Shown: positions 1 to 9,372 of the stretch, one piece after another
Layout of the letters: each line of letters opens with the position of its first letter
How positions within the stretch are numbered: the stretch's first letter is position 1
From: Paenibacillus sp. XY044
Lineage (GTDB): Bacteria; Bacillota; Bacilli; Paenibacillales; Paenibacillaceae
Assembly: GCF_002257645.1 (NCBI RefSeq)
Contig: NZ_NQMO01000001.1
Span: 1,288,065-1,352,064, forward strand
DNA: 64,000 nt
Direction: 5' to 3'
Made by a program: the position numbers and the translations under genes
Notes under the pieces: generated by a model
Told to the model about the DNA's origin: nothing
The model's input: only the letters and a program-made list of their open reading frames with translations
The model's database searches: none

Positions 1-1
1 G

Positions 2-730
2 CTGTGGCCGGTCGATATCTCTTTTGCCGGGTATAAAACGGTCTTCAGCAACGACCAGATTCTGGTCGGCTACGGCAACTCGCTGTTCTATACCTGCTGC
101 GGGACCTTGATCAGCGTTATCCTAACTGTGGCGATCGCCTATCCGCTATCGAAAAAGACGTTTTTTGGACGCAATGTGCTCATGATGTTCATCACGTTCA
201 CCTTCCTGTTTTCCGGCGGCCTGATTCCTACGTATCTCGTCGTTAAAGGCCTGCACCTGATTGATTCAAGGTGGGCGCTGCTGCTGCCGAATGCGATCTT
301 TGTATTCCAGGTCATTATTGCCCGCACCTTTTTTAAATCGTCCATTCCGGAAGAGCTGAACGATGCCGCCGAAATCGACGGCTGCAGCGACATCCGCTTT
401 TTGCTCAGCGTGGTCATTCCGCTGTCCAAGCCGATCCTGGCCGTGTTGACGCTGGTGTACGCGGTCGCGCAGTGGAACGCCTTTTTCGACGCGTTGATCT
501 ATCTGAAGTCGCAGCACTTGTATCCGCTTCAGTTAACGCTGCGCAGCATCCTTATACAAAATTTCTCCGGCGGTAACATGGATGCCAGCGAGCAGGTCAA
601 GCGGCAGGAGCTTGCCTATTTGATGAAATATTCCCTCATCGTGGTCGCAAGCCTGCCGGTGCTGATCCTGTATCCCTTTATTCAGCGGTATTTCGTTCAA
701 GGGATGCTGATCGGTTCGATTAAGGGTTAA
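2..730 (+). CDS. Carbohydrate ABC transporter permease, LplC/MalG type (5' partial)
   Basis: Inner-membrane subunit of a binding-protein-dependent sugar importer. The frame is open from the first base of the window, so the start lies upstream and about 242 C-terminal residues are visible. Several hydrophobic segments are present. The EAA loop that docks the ATPase is clear: an NDAAEIDGCSD stretch followed by FLLSVVIPLSKP. The protein ends in the family-typical IQRYFVQGMLIGSIKG tail. It is followed by a binding-protein gene and a GH95 glycosidase on the same strand, so it belongs to an oligosaccharide import operon whose other permease lies outside the window. No ATPase gene is nearby. The family call is firm; the substrate is inferred from the fucosidase neighbour. 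Confidence 0.93.
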   Translation: MWPVDISFAGYKTVFSNDQILVGYGNSLFYTCCGTLISVILTVAIAYPLSKKTFFGRNVLMMFITFTFLFSGGLIPTYLVVKGLHLIDSRWALLLPNAIFVFQVIIARTFFKSSIPEELNDAAEIDGCSDIRFLLSVVIPLSKPILAVLTLVYAVAQWNAFFDALIYLKSQHLYPLQLTLRSILIQNFSGGNMDASEQVKRQELAYLMKYSLIVVASLPVLILYPFIQRYFVQGMLIGSIKG

Positions 731-801
731 AACGCGTAGCGTTTGATGATTCAGCAAGGGGAGATTTCAATTTTTCCGTGGAAAAGGGGAGTGTAGTGTT
801 C

Positions 802-2466
802 ATGAAGAAACGTGTTTACCGAGGCTGGTTCAGCTTGATTGCACTGGTGCTTGTCCTTGCAGGCTGTTCCGGAGGAGCATCACCAAACGATTCGGGAGCA
901 GACGGCGGAGCGACGGGTCCAAGCGGGGAAGGCGGAACCGTTCCGATCAGCGTATTCGTCAATACGGACGGCAACATCGACTATAAGACAAACCAGTTCA
1001 CCAAAGTGCTGGAGGAAAAAGCGAACGTCAAGCTGCAGTTTACCGAGGTTCCTTATGACGGCGCGGCGGAAAAACGCCAAATTTCCCTCGCCAGCGGCGA
1101 CTACCCAGATTTGTACATGCTGATCCCGTGGGTCGACAAGTTCTCCCAATCGGATCTGGTGAAGTTCGGGCAGCAGGGCGTGATCGTTCCCCTGAACGAT
1201 TTGATCGATCAATATGCTCCCAATATCAAGAAGGCGCTGGACGACCACCCGGATTACAAAGCGATGTCCATCGCTCCGGACGGCGACATCTACGGGCTGA
1301 CCATGCTGAACGAATGTTTTCACTGCTCTTACCCCAACAAAATGTGGGTCAACACCAGCTGGCTGAAGAAGCTCAATTTGGAGGTCCCCAAAACGACGGA
1401 AGATTTCAAGAAGATGCTGGAAGCCTTCAAGACCAAGGATCCAAACGGCAACGGCAAAGCCGACGAGGTTCCTCTGAGCGGTTCCATCGAAAATTTTGGC
1501 GTGCACATTCTACCTTTTCTAATGAACGGTTTTATCTATGATGACGATAAATACTATCTGACGGTGAATGGCGATAAAGTAGACATCGCGGCCAACAAGC
1601 CGGAATGGAAGGAAGGACTTGCCTATGCCAGGTCGCTGTATGCCGAAGGCTTGATTGATCCGGGGGCATTCACGCAGAACGCAGACGCGTTCAAGCTGAT
1701 CGGCAACAATACCGCAACCGAGCTTCTGGGTGCGGGAGCATCGATGCATCCGGCCATCTTCACGGATACCGGGGACGGCAACAAATACAGCTCCCATTAC
1801 GACGCCATTCCTCCGCTGCAGGGGCCGCATGCCGCCTATGCCACGTTCAATTACCCGGTAGAACCGGGAGCCACCTTTGTCCTGACCAACAAAGCAAGCA
1901 AAGAGGTACAAATCGCCGCCATCAAAATGCTGGACTATATTTATACCGAAGAGGGACAGCTGCTGGGCAACTATGGCGAGGAGGGCAAGGACTGGGTGAA
2001 GCCGAAAGACGGGGATGTGCCATTGAACGAAAAAGCCAAACCGATCTTCAAGACGCTGGAGCAACCGGCGGGTTCTGAGCCGCGGAACAGTGCGTGGGGA
2101 GCCACCGCCCAGTACGACCATACCCGGGAGTTCCGAGACGGCTGGATCCAGGAAACCGATATTTATAAAAATTCGGGTTATGAGCGCAGATTGCAGGAAG
2201 CGACCTACTTGTACGAGAATAAACAACCTAAGGAGGTTTACCCAAACTGGTCGGTCTGGATCGATCCAGCGGCAGCCGACGAACAAAGTATGCTGCAGCA
2301 AAATATTAAGGACTACGTGGATCAAAATGCCCTGCAGTTTGTCACCGGCGCCAAGAACCTGGATAAAGACTGGGATGCCTATGTCAAAGGGTTGGACGGG
2401 TTAAACCTGAAGCGGTATCTGGAAATCATGCAGCAGGCTTATGACACGACCAAAAAAGCAGAATGA
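802..2466 (+). CDS. Extracellular solute-binding lipoprotein, LplA type
   Basis: Membrane-anchored sugar-binding protein feeding the permease encoded just upstream. The ATG at 802 is chosen over an in-frame GTG at 778 because GGGGAG lies about 10 bases before it and the product then begins with a short basic stretch, a hydrophobic core and a lipobox (LAGC, Cys22). The mature protein of about 530 residues has the Gly/Ser-rich linker and length typical of Paenibacillus family 1 binding proteins for complex oligosaccharides. It lies between the permease and a GH95 fucosidase, suggesting a fucosylated ligand. That substrate is inferred; the binding-protein family is clear. Confidence 0.93.
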   Translation: MKKRVYRGWFSLIALVLVLAGCSGGASPNDSGADGGATGPSGEGGTVPISVFVNTDGNIDYKTNQFTKVLEEKANVKLQFTEVPYDGAAEKRQISLASGDYPDLYMLIPWVDKFSQSDLVKFGQQGVIVPLNDLIDQYAPNIKKALDDHPDYKAMSIAPDGDIYGLTMLNECFHCSYPNKMWVNTSWLKKLNLEVPKTTEDFKKMLEAFKTKDPNGNGKADEVPLSGSIENFGVHILPFLMNGFIYDDDKYYLTVNGDKVDIAANKPEWKEGLAYARSLYAEGLIDPGAFTQNADAFKLIGNNTATELLGAGASMHPAIFTDTGDGNKYSSHYDAIPPLQGPHAAYATFNYPVEPGATFVLTNKASKEVQIAAIKMLDYIYTEEGQLLGNYGEEGKDWVKPKDGDVPLNEKAKPIFKTLEQPAGSEPRNSAWGATAQYDHTREFRDGWIQETDIYKNSGYERRLQEATYLYENKQPKEVYPNWSVWIDPAAADEQSMLQQNIKDYVDQNALQFVTGAKNLDKDWDAYVKGLDGLNLKRYLEIMQQAYDTTKKAE

Positions 2467-2498
2467 TGTGTGAACTTTTATAGAACCGGAGGGGAAGC

Positions 2499-4895
2499 AT
2501 GAAACTTCAATATGACAATCCAGCCAAAGTATGGACGGAAGCGCTTCCGATCGGCAACGGCCGATTGGGAGCGATGGTATTCGGAGGCGTGACCGAAGAG
2601 CGCATCCAGCTGAACGAAGATACGCTGTGGTCCGGGTATCCGCGGGATACGAATAATCCGGAGGCGATGGAGGCATTGCCCCAGGTGCGCGAGCTCATCC
2701 GCAGCGGACAATATGAGGAAGCCGACCGCGCAGCGAAAGGGATGATGGGAGCCTACAGCCAGTCCTACCTCCCTCTCGGAGATCTGCATATCGAGTTTGA
2801 GCATGGAGAAGTTCCATTCACCGGCTACAAAAGAGAACTGGATCTCGCAGAAGGCATCACCCGAGTTGAATACACAATCAACGGGGTGCGGTTTACAAGG
2901 GAACTGTTCGCTTCCCATCCGGATCAGGTGCTGGTGATACGTTTGACTTCCAGCGCAGCGGGGCAGCTGAATTTGCGGGCAGCGCTCAGCAGTCCGCTGC
3001 GCAGCGTGACGGAAGCGGACAATGGCGCCCTGGTCCTCCGGGGTATCGCACCGGAACAAGTATGGCCCAATTATTACGGAAGCGATGATCCCATTATTTA
3101 TGGCGATCCGGATACGACGGAGGCGGTGCGCTTTCAAGGAAGGCTGGCGGCAGTGACGGAAGGCGTCCAGGCTGCGGTCAGCGAGTCCGAAATCCGCGTT
3201 CAGGGCGCGACGGCAGTAACCCTTTATTTCAGCGCCGCAACGAGCTTCAACGGTTACGACAAACTCCCTGGAAGTGAAGGGAAAGATGAGAAGCGCGCAG
3301 CCATAGACGATTTGGACAGAGCCATTCAGGGAGCTTATGCGGGGCAGCGCCAGGCGCATATTGCCGATCACCGCGCATTGTTCGACCGGGTTCAGCTGTC
3401 GCTTGGGGAGAGTAAGGCGGGAGAAGAACTATCGACAGAAGATCGAATTGTCCGCTATGGTGCCGGCGATCCGGGGCTGGTGGAGCTGCTGTTCCATTAC
3501 GGGCGGTACCTGATGATCGCAAGTTCGCGTCCCGGAACCCAGCCGGCGAATCTGCAGGGGATCTGGAACCAGGAAGTCCAACCCCCGTGGAGCAGCAACT
3601 GGACGCTCAATATCAATGCGGAGATGAATTACTGGCCGGCCGAAACGGCGAACTTGGCCGACCTTCATGAACCGCTGCTCCATTTTATCGGCGACTTGTC
3701 CCGGAACGGAGGGAAAACGGCAAAGACTCACTATGGCGCCCGTGGATGGACCGCCCACCACAATTCGGACATCTGGGCTTTGTCCAATCCCGTGGGAGAT
3801 TACGGGCATGGCGATCCGGTATGGTGCATGTGGCCGATGGGCGGTGTCTGGCTGTGCCAGCACCTGTGGGAGCATTTTGCATTCAGCCGTGACGTGAAGT
3901 ATTTGCGGGAACATGCCTATCCGATTATGAAGGAAGCGGCTTTATTTTGCCTGGATTGGCTGCATGACGATGGCAGCGGCCGCCTGATCTCCTCGCCGTC
4001 GACGTCGCCGGAGCATAAATTCAGAACGCCGGCGGGCGGCCTGGCCGCGGTCAGCGAAGCATCGACGATGGATCTGATGCTGATCTGGGACCTGCTCACC
4101 AATTTGATCGAAGCTTCCGAGACGCTGGGGGAAGACGACGCGATCCGGCAGGAATGGCTGAAAGCAAGGGAGCGTCTTCTACCGCTGCAGATCGGAAAGT
4201 ATGGCCAGCTTCAGGAATGGTCTAAGGACTTCGAAGACGAGGATGTTCATCATCGCCACGCATCCCATATGTTCGGCGTGTACCCGGGCCGCCAGCTCTC
4301 CCAGCAGCAAACGCCCGAATTATTTGAGGCTGCCCGCCGTTCTCTGGAACGTCGGGGCGACGATGGGACGGGGTGGAGTCTGGGCTGGAAGGTCTCTCTG
4401 TGGGCCCGGTTCGGGGAAGGGGACCGTTCGCTTGCTCTGCTCTCCAATTTGCTGCGCCTCGTCCGTGAGGATGAACCGGATAATTATCACCACGGCGGGG
4501 TGTATGCAAATTTGTTCGACGCCCATCCGCCGTTCCAAATTGACGGCAATTTTGCGGCAACGGCCGGCATTGCCGAAATGCTGCTTCAGTCGCATCAGGG
4601 ATATCTGCGTTTCCTTCCAGCCCTGCCTTCTACCTGGGCGAACGGATTCGTGAAGGGTCTTCGCGCACGCGGAGGGTTTGAGGTCAATCTGGTTTGGAAA
4701 GATGGAAGGATTGCCGAAGCTGAGATTGTCTCCCAAGCAGGTACAACCTTGACGATCTATTCGCAAAGTGCGCTAAAAGTCTCTGCGGCAGAAGACGACA
4801 TTCCGGTTCAACAGACCGGAGAGAATTTATACTCATTTCAGACGGCCGCGGGAACGACGTACCGCATTGTGCTGGAGCCATCCCTTCAAAAATAA
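2499..4895 (+). CDS. Glycoside hydrolase family 95 (alpha-L-fucosidase-like)
   Basis: Predicted inverting alpha-L-fucosidase or related alpha-galactosidase that acts on imported oligosaccharides. There is no signal peptide, so it is probably cytoplasmic. The 798-residue length fits GH95. The N-terminal beta-sandwich carries the signature [15 protein letters not shown], and the (alpha/alpha)6 catalytic domain carries NLQGIWNQ (351-358), [10 protein letters not shown] (371-380), SPSTSPEH with Glu505, and QIDGNF with Asp682. By motif position these probably match the catalytic Asn, Glu and Asp described for Bifidobacterium AfcA. It starts 32 bases after the binding-protein gene behind GGAGGGG and ends at a strong terminator, so it closes the operon. 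Exact linkage specificity cannot be read from sequence. Confidence 0.93.
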   Translation: MKLQYDNPAKVWTEALPIGNGRLGAMVFGGVTEERIQLNEDTLWSGYPRDTNNPEAMEALPQVRELIRSGQYEEADRAAKGMMGAYSQSYLPLGDLHIEFEHGEVPFTGYKRELDLAEGITRVEYTINGVRFTRELFASHPDQVLVIRLTSSAAGQLNLRAALSSPLRSVTEADNGALVLRGIAPEQVWPNYYGSDDPIIYGDPDTTEAVRFQGRLAAVTEGVQAAVSESEIRVQGATAVTLYFSAATSFNGYDKLPGSEGKDEKRAAIDDLDRAIQGAYAGQRQAHIADHRALFDRVQLSLGESKAGEELSTEDRIVRYGAGDPGLVELLFHYGRYLMIASSRPGTQPANLQGIWNQEVQPPWSSNWTLNINAEMNYWPAETANLADLHEPLLHFIGDLSRNGGKTAKTHYGARGWTAHHNSDIWALSNPVGDYGHGDPVWCMWPMGGVWLCQHLWEHFAFSRDVKYLREHAYPIMKEAALFCLDWLHDDGSGRLISSPSTSPEHKFRTPAGGLAAVSEASTMDLMLIWDLLTNLIEASETLGEDDAIRQEWLKARERLLPLQIGKYGQLQEWSKDFEDEDVHHRHASHMFGVYPGRQLSQQQTPELFEAARRSLERRGDDGTGWSLGWKVSLWARFGEGDRSLALLSNLLRLVREDEPDNYHHGGVYANLFDAHPPFQIDGNFAATAGIAEMLLQSHQGYLRFLPALPSTWANGFVKGLRARGGFEVNLVWKDGRIAEAEIVSQAGTTLTIYSQSALKVSAAEDDIPVQQTGENLYSFQTAAGTTYRIVLEPSLQK

Positions 4896-4910
4896 CGATC
4901 CTGATGACGA

Positions 4911-4940
4911 AGCCCTGCCGATCTCTCGGCAGGGCTTTTT
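4911..4940 (+). terminator. Rho-independent terminator after GH95 gene
   Basis: A 10-bp perfect stem AGCCCTGCCG / CGGCAGGGCT with a six-base loop is followed by a T run. It separates the fucosidase operon from the convergent AraC gene and may serve both strands. Confidence 0.9.
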
Positions 4941-5006
4941 ATGCCGCAATGGGCATGAACGCGAGCGATCTCTTTCAGGCGGAACGGCTTGGGATCCAGC
5001 CTGGCC

Positions 5007-5870
5007 TCATCCCCTGCGTCGAAAACCGGAGCGGTAGCTGCGGGGAGACATCCGGGTGACCGACTTGAATACTTTTTCAAAATGCGAAAAGTTCTCGAAA
5101 CCCACATCCTCCGACACCCGAATGATGCGTTCGTCCGTCTCGCGCAGCTGGCGCTGCGCCTCCTTGATCCGGGTAATGCCAATATATTCGATCAGGCCAA
5201 AACCGGTATACTTCTTGAACGATCGGCTTAAATGGCTGGGGCTCAAATAAAATCTTTCACTCAGCCCGCCCAGGGTCAGGGACTCCCGGAAATGCTCCGA
5301 GATGTAGCTGGCGATGTCGTTCATGCGGGCTGCCGCGGGTGAGAACGTTTCTTCGGGATCGCCTTGCTTGTACGCCGCGGATTGCCTGGCAGCAAACAGC
5401 AAAGCCTGTGCCGAAGCATGCCGGACGGCCATCCGGTATCCGGGAGCCTCGTCCTGAATTTCCCGCAGCATTTCATAAAGCAGCTGCTCCATTCGAAGTT
5501 TGTCTGGATCCGACAAATGCACCACGCGGTGGGGACCGTGGAACGGAGCAAGCAGCAGCTCGGTCTCATCTTCTTGGAGCGGTTCAAAATAAGATTCGTT
5601 GACATATATGACGATACGCTCATGGTTCGGCACCCCGGTGTCGGATGTTTTATGCACTTCATTGCCCGGGATGAACACCAAGTCACCGGCACGTACCCGA
5701 TATACCCGGTCTTTAATGAAGTAGAACCGTTCGCCGCCAAACAAATAATACAGCTCGTAATGTTTGTGCATATGATCCTCCGACATGGAGAAGTGTCCCT
5801 TGCGGCGGTTATACTCCACAGAAAAGGGATCGGATGCGTTTCCGTACCGAAGCTCCTGATTTAAAGCCAT
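5007..5870 (-). CDS. AraC-family regulator with cupin sensor domain
   Basis: 287-residue transcriptional regulator. The N-terminal half is a cupin-like ligand pocket (HYELYYLFGGERFYF region and a GDLVFIPGNEVH motif). The C-terminal 100 residues hold two helix-turn-helix motifs of the AraC type, ending in the FENFSHFEKVFKSVTRMSPRSYR signature region. The start is an ATG with GGAGG upstream. It is divergent from the Gfo/Idh/MocA dehydrogenase gene, with 124 bases between the starts, so it probably activates that gene or the neighbouring glycan operons in response to a sugar. The inducer is unknown. Confidence 0.92.
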   Translation of the reverse strand: MALNQELRYGNASDPFSVEYNRRKGHFSMSEDHMHKHYELYYLFGGERFYFIKDRVYRVRAGDLVFIPGNEVHKTSDTGVPNHERIVIYVNESYFEPLQEDETELLLAPFHGPHRVVHLSDPDKLRMEQLLYEMLREIQDEAPGYRMAVRHASAQALLFAARQSAAYKQGDPEETFSPAAARMNDIASYISEHFRESLTLGGLSERFYLSPSHLSRSFKKYTGFGLIEYIGITRIKEAQRQLRETDERIIRVSEDVGFENFSHFEKVFKSVTRMSPRSYRSGFRRRG

Positions 5871-5994
5871 AATTGATCCTCCACAAGCGCAAAATATGCG
5901 GGGTTTTATTCATTCTAGCATAAATTGCGGGGACAATAAGCGGATTTTGCAGTAATCTTCAAATAAACAGATTCATATAAGGAGAGGGAATGAT

Positions 5995-7293
5995 ATGGCT
6001 AAAAAAACCTATGTACAGGTCGGAGCAGGCGGAAGAGCGGAGTTCTTTTATGGAGCGATTGCCCAGCGTTTTCGGGATTCGGCGGAACTGCTCGCCTTTT
6101 GCGATGTGAATCAGACACGCATGGATTACGCGAACAAGCTGCTGGCGGAGAAGTATGATTATCATGCGGTACGAACGTATAAAAGCGAGGCGTTTGAAGA
6201 AATGATCCGGACGGAAAAGCCGGATTTCGTCATCGTCACCAGCGTGGACCGTACGCATCACCGTTACATCATTCGGGCAATGGAGCTGGGCTGCGACGTC
6301 ATCACCGAAAAACCGATGACGGTCGACGCGGCCAAATGTCAGGACATTCTGGATGCGGTGGAGCGAACGGGGCAAAACGTCCGGGTTACCTTCAACTATC
6401 GCTATGCGCCTCATCATACGAAAGCCCGGGAGCTGATCGCGGACGGAACCATCGGGGACGTGACCTCGGTCCACTTCGAATGGCTGCTGAATACGCAGCA
6501 TGGCGCGGACTACTTCCGCAGATGGCATCGGGACAAGCGCAACAGCGGCGGCCTGTTGGTCCATAAGTCGACCCACCATTTCGACCTGGTCAATTTCTGG
6601 ATCGGATCCGAACCGGAAACGGTCTTTGCCATGGGTAACCTGCTGTTTTACGGACGTGAAAATGCCGAGATGCGCGGAGTGACCAAGTTCTACGAACGGG
6701 CTACAGGCAATTCGAACGCCAAGGACGATCCGTTTGCGCTGTCGCTGGACAGCAATGCGCATTTGAAAGCGATGTACCTTGACGCGGAGTGGGAGGACGG
6801 CTACCGCCGGGATCAGAGCGTATTCGGCGACGGGATCTCCATCGAGGATACGATGAGCGTTATGGTTCGGTACAAAAATAAAGCTCAGCTCACCTATTCG
6901 CTGAATGCTTACATGCCGTGGGAGGGATACCGGATCGCATTCAACGGAACCAAGGGACGGATCGAAATGACGGTGATCGAACAATCCTATGTCAATTCCG
7001 GTGGAGACAAAGCTCTTGAAGGAGCAGTGAAGGGCGTGAATATCCTGGTATTCCCCATGTTCGGCGAGCCTTACAAAGCGGACTTCGAGGAAGGAGCAGG
7101 CGGGCACGGCGGAGGCGATCCTGTGCTGCTGAACGACATTTTCGGCGTGCCTGTGGAGGATAAATTCCACCGGGCGGCGAACCATATCGACGGCGCGCGT
7201 TCGATCTTGACAGGCATTGCCGCCAATCAATCCATCTCCACCGGATTGCCGGTAAAAGTCGACGATTTGGTGCGGTTTTACGGGGCAAAGTAA
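5995..7293 (+). CDS. Gfo/Idh/MocA-family NAD(P)-dependent oxidoreductase
   Basis: 432-residue cytoplasmic dehydrogenase, expected to oxidise or epimerise a sugar or inositol-type substrate with NAD(P). The N-terminal Rossmann fold begins VQVGAGGRAEFF. The signature Glu-Lys-Pro of the family is present (ITEKPMTVDAAKC), and a HKSTHHFDLVNFW motif carries the likely catalytic His. The start ATG follows GGAGAGGG. It is a single-gene unit ending at two hairpins and divergent from an AraC regulator, which fits a sugar-inducible catabolic step. The substrate cannot be deduced. Confidence 0.92.
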   Translation: MAKKTYVQVGAGGRAEFFYGAIAQRFRDSAELLAFCDVNQTRMDYANKLLAEKYDYHAVRTYKSEAFEEMIRTEKPDFVIVTSVDRTHHRYIIRAMELGCDVITEKPMTVDAAKCQDILDAVERTGQNVRVTFNYRYAPHHTKARELIADGTIGDVTSVHFEWLLNTQHGADYFRRWHRDKRNSGGLLVHKSTHHFDLVNFWIGSEPETVFAMGNLLFYGRENAEMRGVTKFYERATGNSNAKDDPFALSLDSNAHLKAMYLDAEWEDGYRRDQSVFGDGISIEDTMSVMVRYKNKAQLTYSLNAYMPWEGYRIAFNGTKGRIEMTVIEQSYVNSGGDKALEGAVKGVNILVFPMFGEPYKADFEEGAGGHGGGDPVLLNDIFGVPVEDKFHRAANHIDGARSILTGIAANQSISTGLPVKVDDLVRFYGAK

Positions 7294-7316
7294 CATGTTC
7301 GTCTGACAAAGGTCCA

Positions 7317-7347
7317 GACCATCTTGGCGGCAGCCAAGGTGGTCTTT
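7317..7347 (+). terminator. Terminator after oxidoreductase gene
   Basis: An inverted repeat GACCATCTTGGC / GCCAAGGTGGTC with one G-T pair and a short loop is followed by TTT. It lies 24 bases after the stop codon. Confidence 0.7.
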
Positions 7348-7373
7348 GGCTTCATGATGCGGTAATGAGAACC

Positions 7374-7405
7374 AAAGACACTGACCGGTAAAGATCAGTG
7401 TCTTT
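7374..7405 (+). terminator. Second hairpin, possible back-up terminator
   Basis: A perfect 11-bp stem AAAGACACTGA / TCAGTGTCTTT with a ten-base loop, followed by a T-rich tract. It lies about 80 bases after the oxidoreductase stop and upstream of the sensor kinase gene. It could terminate transcription on either strand. Confidence 0.6.
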
Positions 7406-7545
7406 GTCATTTTCAACGGAGACTTGTTGCTGCCGAAAATGAAGTATGCCAGGAGGGCATGGAATACAAGTGTGAGCATGATTTGGTATGATGTGCACAG
7501 CGCCCAATAGAAAGCGCTGTCAGAATAACGAAAGGAAGGTTCGGC

Positions 7546-9372
7546 ATGTTCTATTCGCTCAGAAGCAGGCTGATTTTATTTTTCGTATTATTGTTCGTTT
7601 TATCGTTCGGCGTATTGTCCCTTCTCATTTTCAACGAATCCCGCTCCATTATCCGTTCCTATATTGAATCGTCTGCGCTCGAGAAAATGAACGAATACGG
7701 TTCCTATATCGACATGGTTCAGACGCAAATTTACGATTTGGCTTCCCTGGTCTTTAACAGCGACCAGACCGATGCATGGGATAACGTCGTTTCGGATTCG
7801 TCGTCGACGGAAGGAGAGAAAATGCTTGCCCACATTCAGATGAGCAAGTTTCTGACGCAGACGACCAACAGTTATACCAGCATCTCGTCGGTTGCGCTGT
7901 ACCGCCGGGACGGAGTGTGGGTCAGCATGGACAACCAGGTCATCAAGGAAGATTCCTTTCTCGAGCAGTCCTGGTACAGACAGTTTCGGGACGAGACGGT
8001 CCGCTGGGTGCCGGCGCACACGGACGATGTGGAATTGAAAATCCGCCGCAGCGACCATCCGGTCGTCAGCATGCTGATGCCGATCGGGGCATTTGAGCCG
8101 AAGCAGGCGAAAACGGTGCTGAAGGTCAACGTGAGCGCGGATTATTTTCTGGAGCCGCTGAGCCGGATCCATTTGGGCGAGAGCGGGACGATGTATTTGA
8201 TCGACCAGCACGGCAGCCCGCTCTTGGCTCAAGCGGATTATGAAACGAGCGCCAGTCCTTCCAAGAGTGAGATCACCAAGGCACAGGCAGGCAGAAACAA
8301 GCAGGGCGTCGTCTATTTCCGGAACAGCCGGGGGGAAGCCCAAATCCTCGTATACAAAAAGCTGGCTCAAAACGGATGGATGCTCGTCGGCATCGTACCG
8401 GAGGGCGATCTGTACGCCCCGCTCCTTAAGCTTCGCAACAGTATTATCGTGATGGCAGCGGTGCTGCTGCTGGTCTCGCTTTTTATTGCCTTCTGGCTGT
8501 CGAACGGAATTACGCGGCCGTTGTCGAGGCTCGTCTCCGCCATGCGGCATGTACAGCGGGGAGACTTCGACAGCGCGGAGAGCCGTCTCCCGCAAGCAGG
8601 TACCGTCCGCAATGAGGTCGGCTTTGCCACGGCGACGTTTCGTAACATGATCGGAAGACTGAGGCAGCACATTAAAAACGAATTTGAATTGAAGCTGCTC
8701 CGGCAGCAGGCTGAATATAAGGCACTGCTGATGCAGATCAATCCGCATTTTTTGTTCAATACGCTGGAGCTGCTCAGCAGCCTGGCGATGCAGAGGCGGA
8801 CGGACGATACCGTGAAGGTTATCGAGTCGCTCGGTAAAATGCTGCGCTTCGGCTTGCGGATAAGCGACGATTTGGTCGCCTTGAAAGAGGAGCTGAAATA
8901 CGTTCATGATTATGTGTCCATTCTGCGGATCCGCTTCGGAGACCGGCTTTGGCTGACGGTGGATGAAGACGGGATGCCGGAACACGCGGCCTGCGTCAAG
9001 TTTATTCTTCAGCCTTTGATCGAAAATGCCGTGAAGTACAGTTTTGCGCACCACACGGAAGCCCGAGTATCTGTCAGGGTATGCCGAAGAGAGGATCGCT
9101 TGGTGATGACCGTTGCGGACAACGGACCTGGCATGACGGAGAAACAAATCAGCGAGCTGCTGAAAGAAGCGGACGACGCCCGGCCGGAACGAATTCTGGC
9201 CAGCCGGGAGCGGAAGATCGGACTCGGCAACGTCCTTGCACGGTGCCGGCTATATTACGGTTCCTTGTTCGAGGTCCGTCTGGATTCAAAGCCCGGTGGG
9301 GGAACCCGCATTGAATTGATGTTACCGATACAGGAGGTGCGCAGCAATGTATCGCTTATTGATTGTGGATGA
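7546..9372 (+). CDS. Sensor histidine kinase, YesM type
   Basis: 608-residue membrane kinase. Residues about 8-30 and 295-318 are membrane segments flanking an extracellular Cache-like sensor. A HAMP linker follows (SNGITRPLSRLVSAMRHV region), then a His_kinase domain with the phospho-acceptor in NPHFLFN (His401), then an HATPase_c domain with IENAVKYS (N box) and DNGPGM (G box). The start has GGAAGG upstream. It overlaps the downstream response regulator gene by 26 bases, so the pair is translationally coupled. In this lineage such pairs sense extracellular saccharides and switch on the adjacent ABC importer, here the three genes that follow. Confidence 0.95.
   Translation: MFYSLRSRLILFFVLLFVLSFGVLSLLIFNESRSIIRSYIESSALEKMNEYGSYIDMVQTQIYDLASLVFNSDQTDAWDNVVSDSSSTEGEKMLAHIQMSKFLTQTTNSYTSISSVALYRRDGVWVSMDNQVIKEDSFLEQSWYRQFRDETVRWVPAHTDDVELKIRRSDHPVVSMLMPIGAFEPKQAKTVLKVNVSADYFLEPLSRIHLGESGTMYLIDQHGSPLLAQADYETSASPSKSEITKAQAGRNKQGVVYFRNSRGEAQILVYKKLAQNGWMLVGIVPEGDLYAPLLKLRNSIIVMAAVLLLVSLFIAFWLSNGITRPLSRLVSAMRHVQRGDFDSAESRLPQAGTVRNEVGFATATFRNMIGRLRQHIKNEFELKLLRQQAEYKALLMQINPHFLFNTLELLSSLAMQRRTDDTVKVIESLGKMLRFGLRISDDLVALKEELKYVHDYVSILRIRFGDRLWLTVDEDGMPEHAACVKFILQPLIENAVKYSFAHHTEARVSVRVCRREDRLVMTVADNGPGMTEKQISELLKEADDARPERILASRERKIGLGNVLARCRLYYGSLFEVRLDSKPGGGTRIELMLPIQEVRSNVSLIDCG

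Noticed and set aside
778-801. Upstream GTG start for the first binding protein
   Set aside because: It would put eight residues before a complete signal peptide, and the ribosome site suits the ATG at 802.
880-1506. Long open frame on the minus strand inside the binding-protein gene
   Set aside because: It is antisense to a gene with a clear lipobox and family motifs, has no ribosome site and no protein-like motifs.
5959-7479. 506-codon minus-strand frame opposite the Gfo/Idh/MocA gene
   Set aside because: Shadow frame caused by codon bias; the plus-strand protein has full family signatures.
7600-9147. 515-codon minus-strand frame opposite the YesM kinase
   Set aside because: No recognisable domain or ribosome site; the opposite strand encodes an intact kinase.
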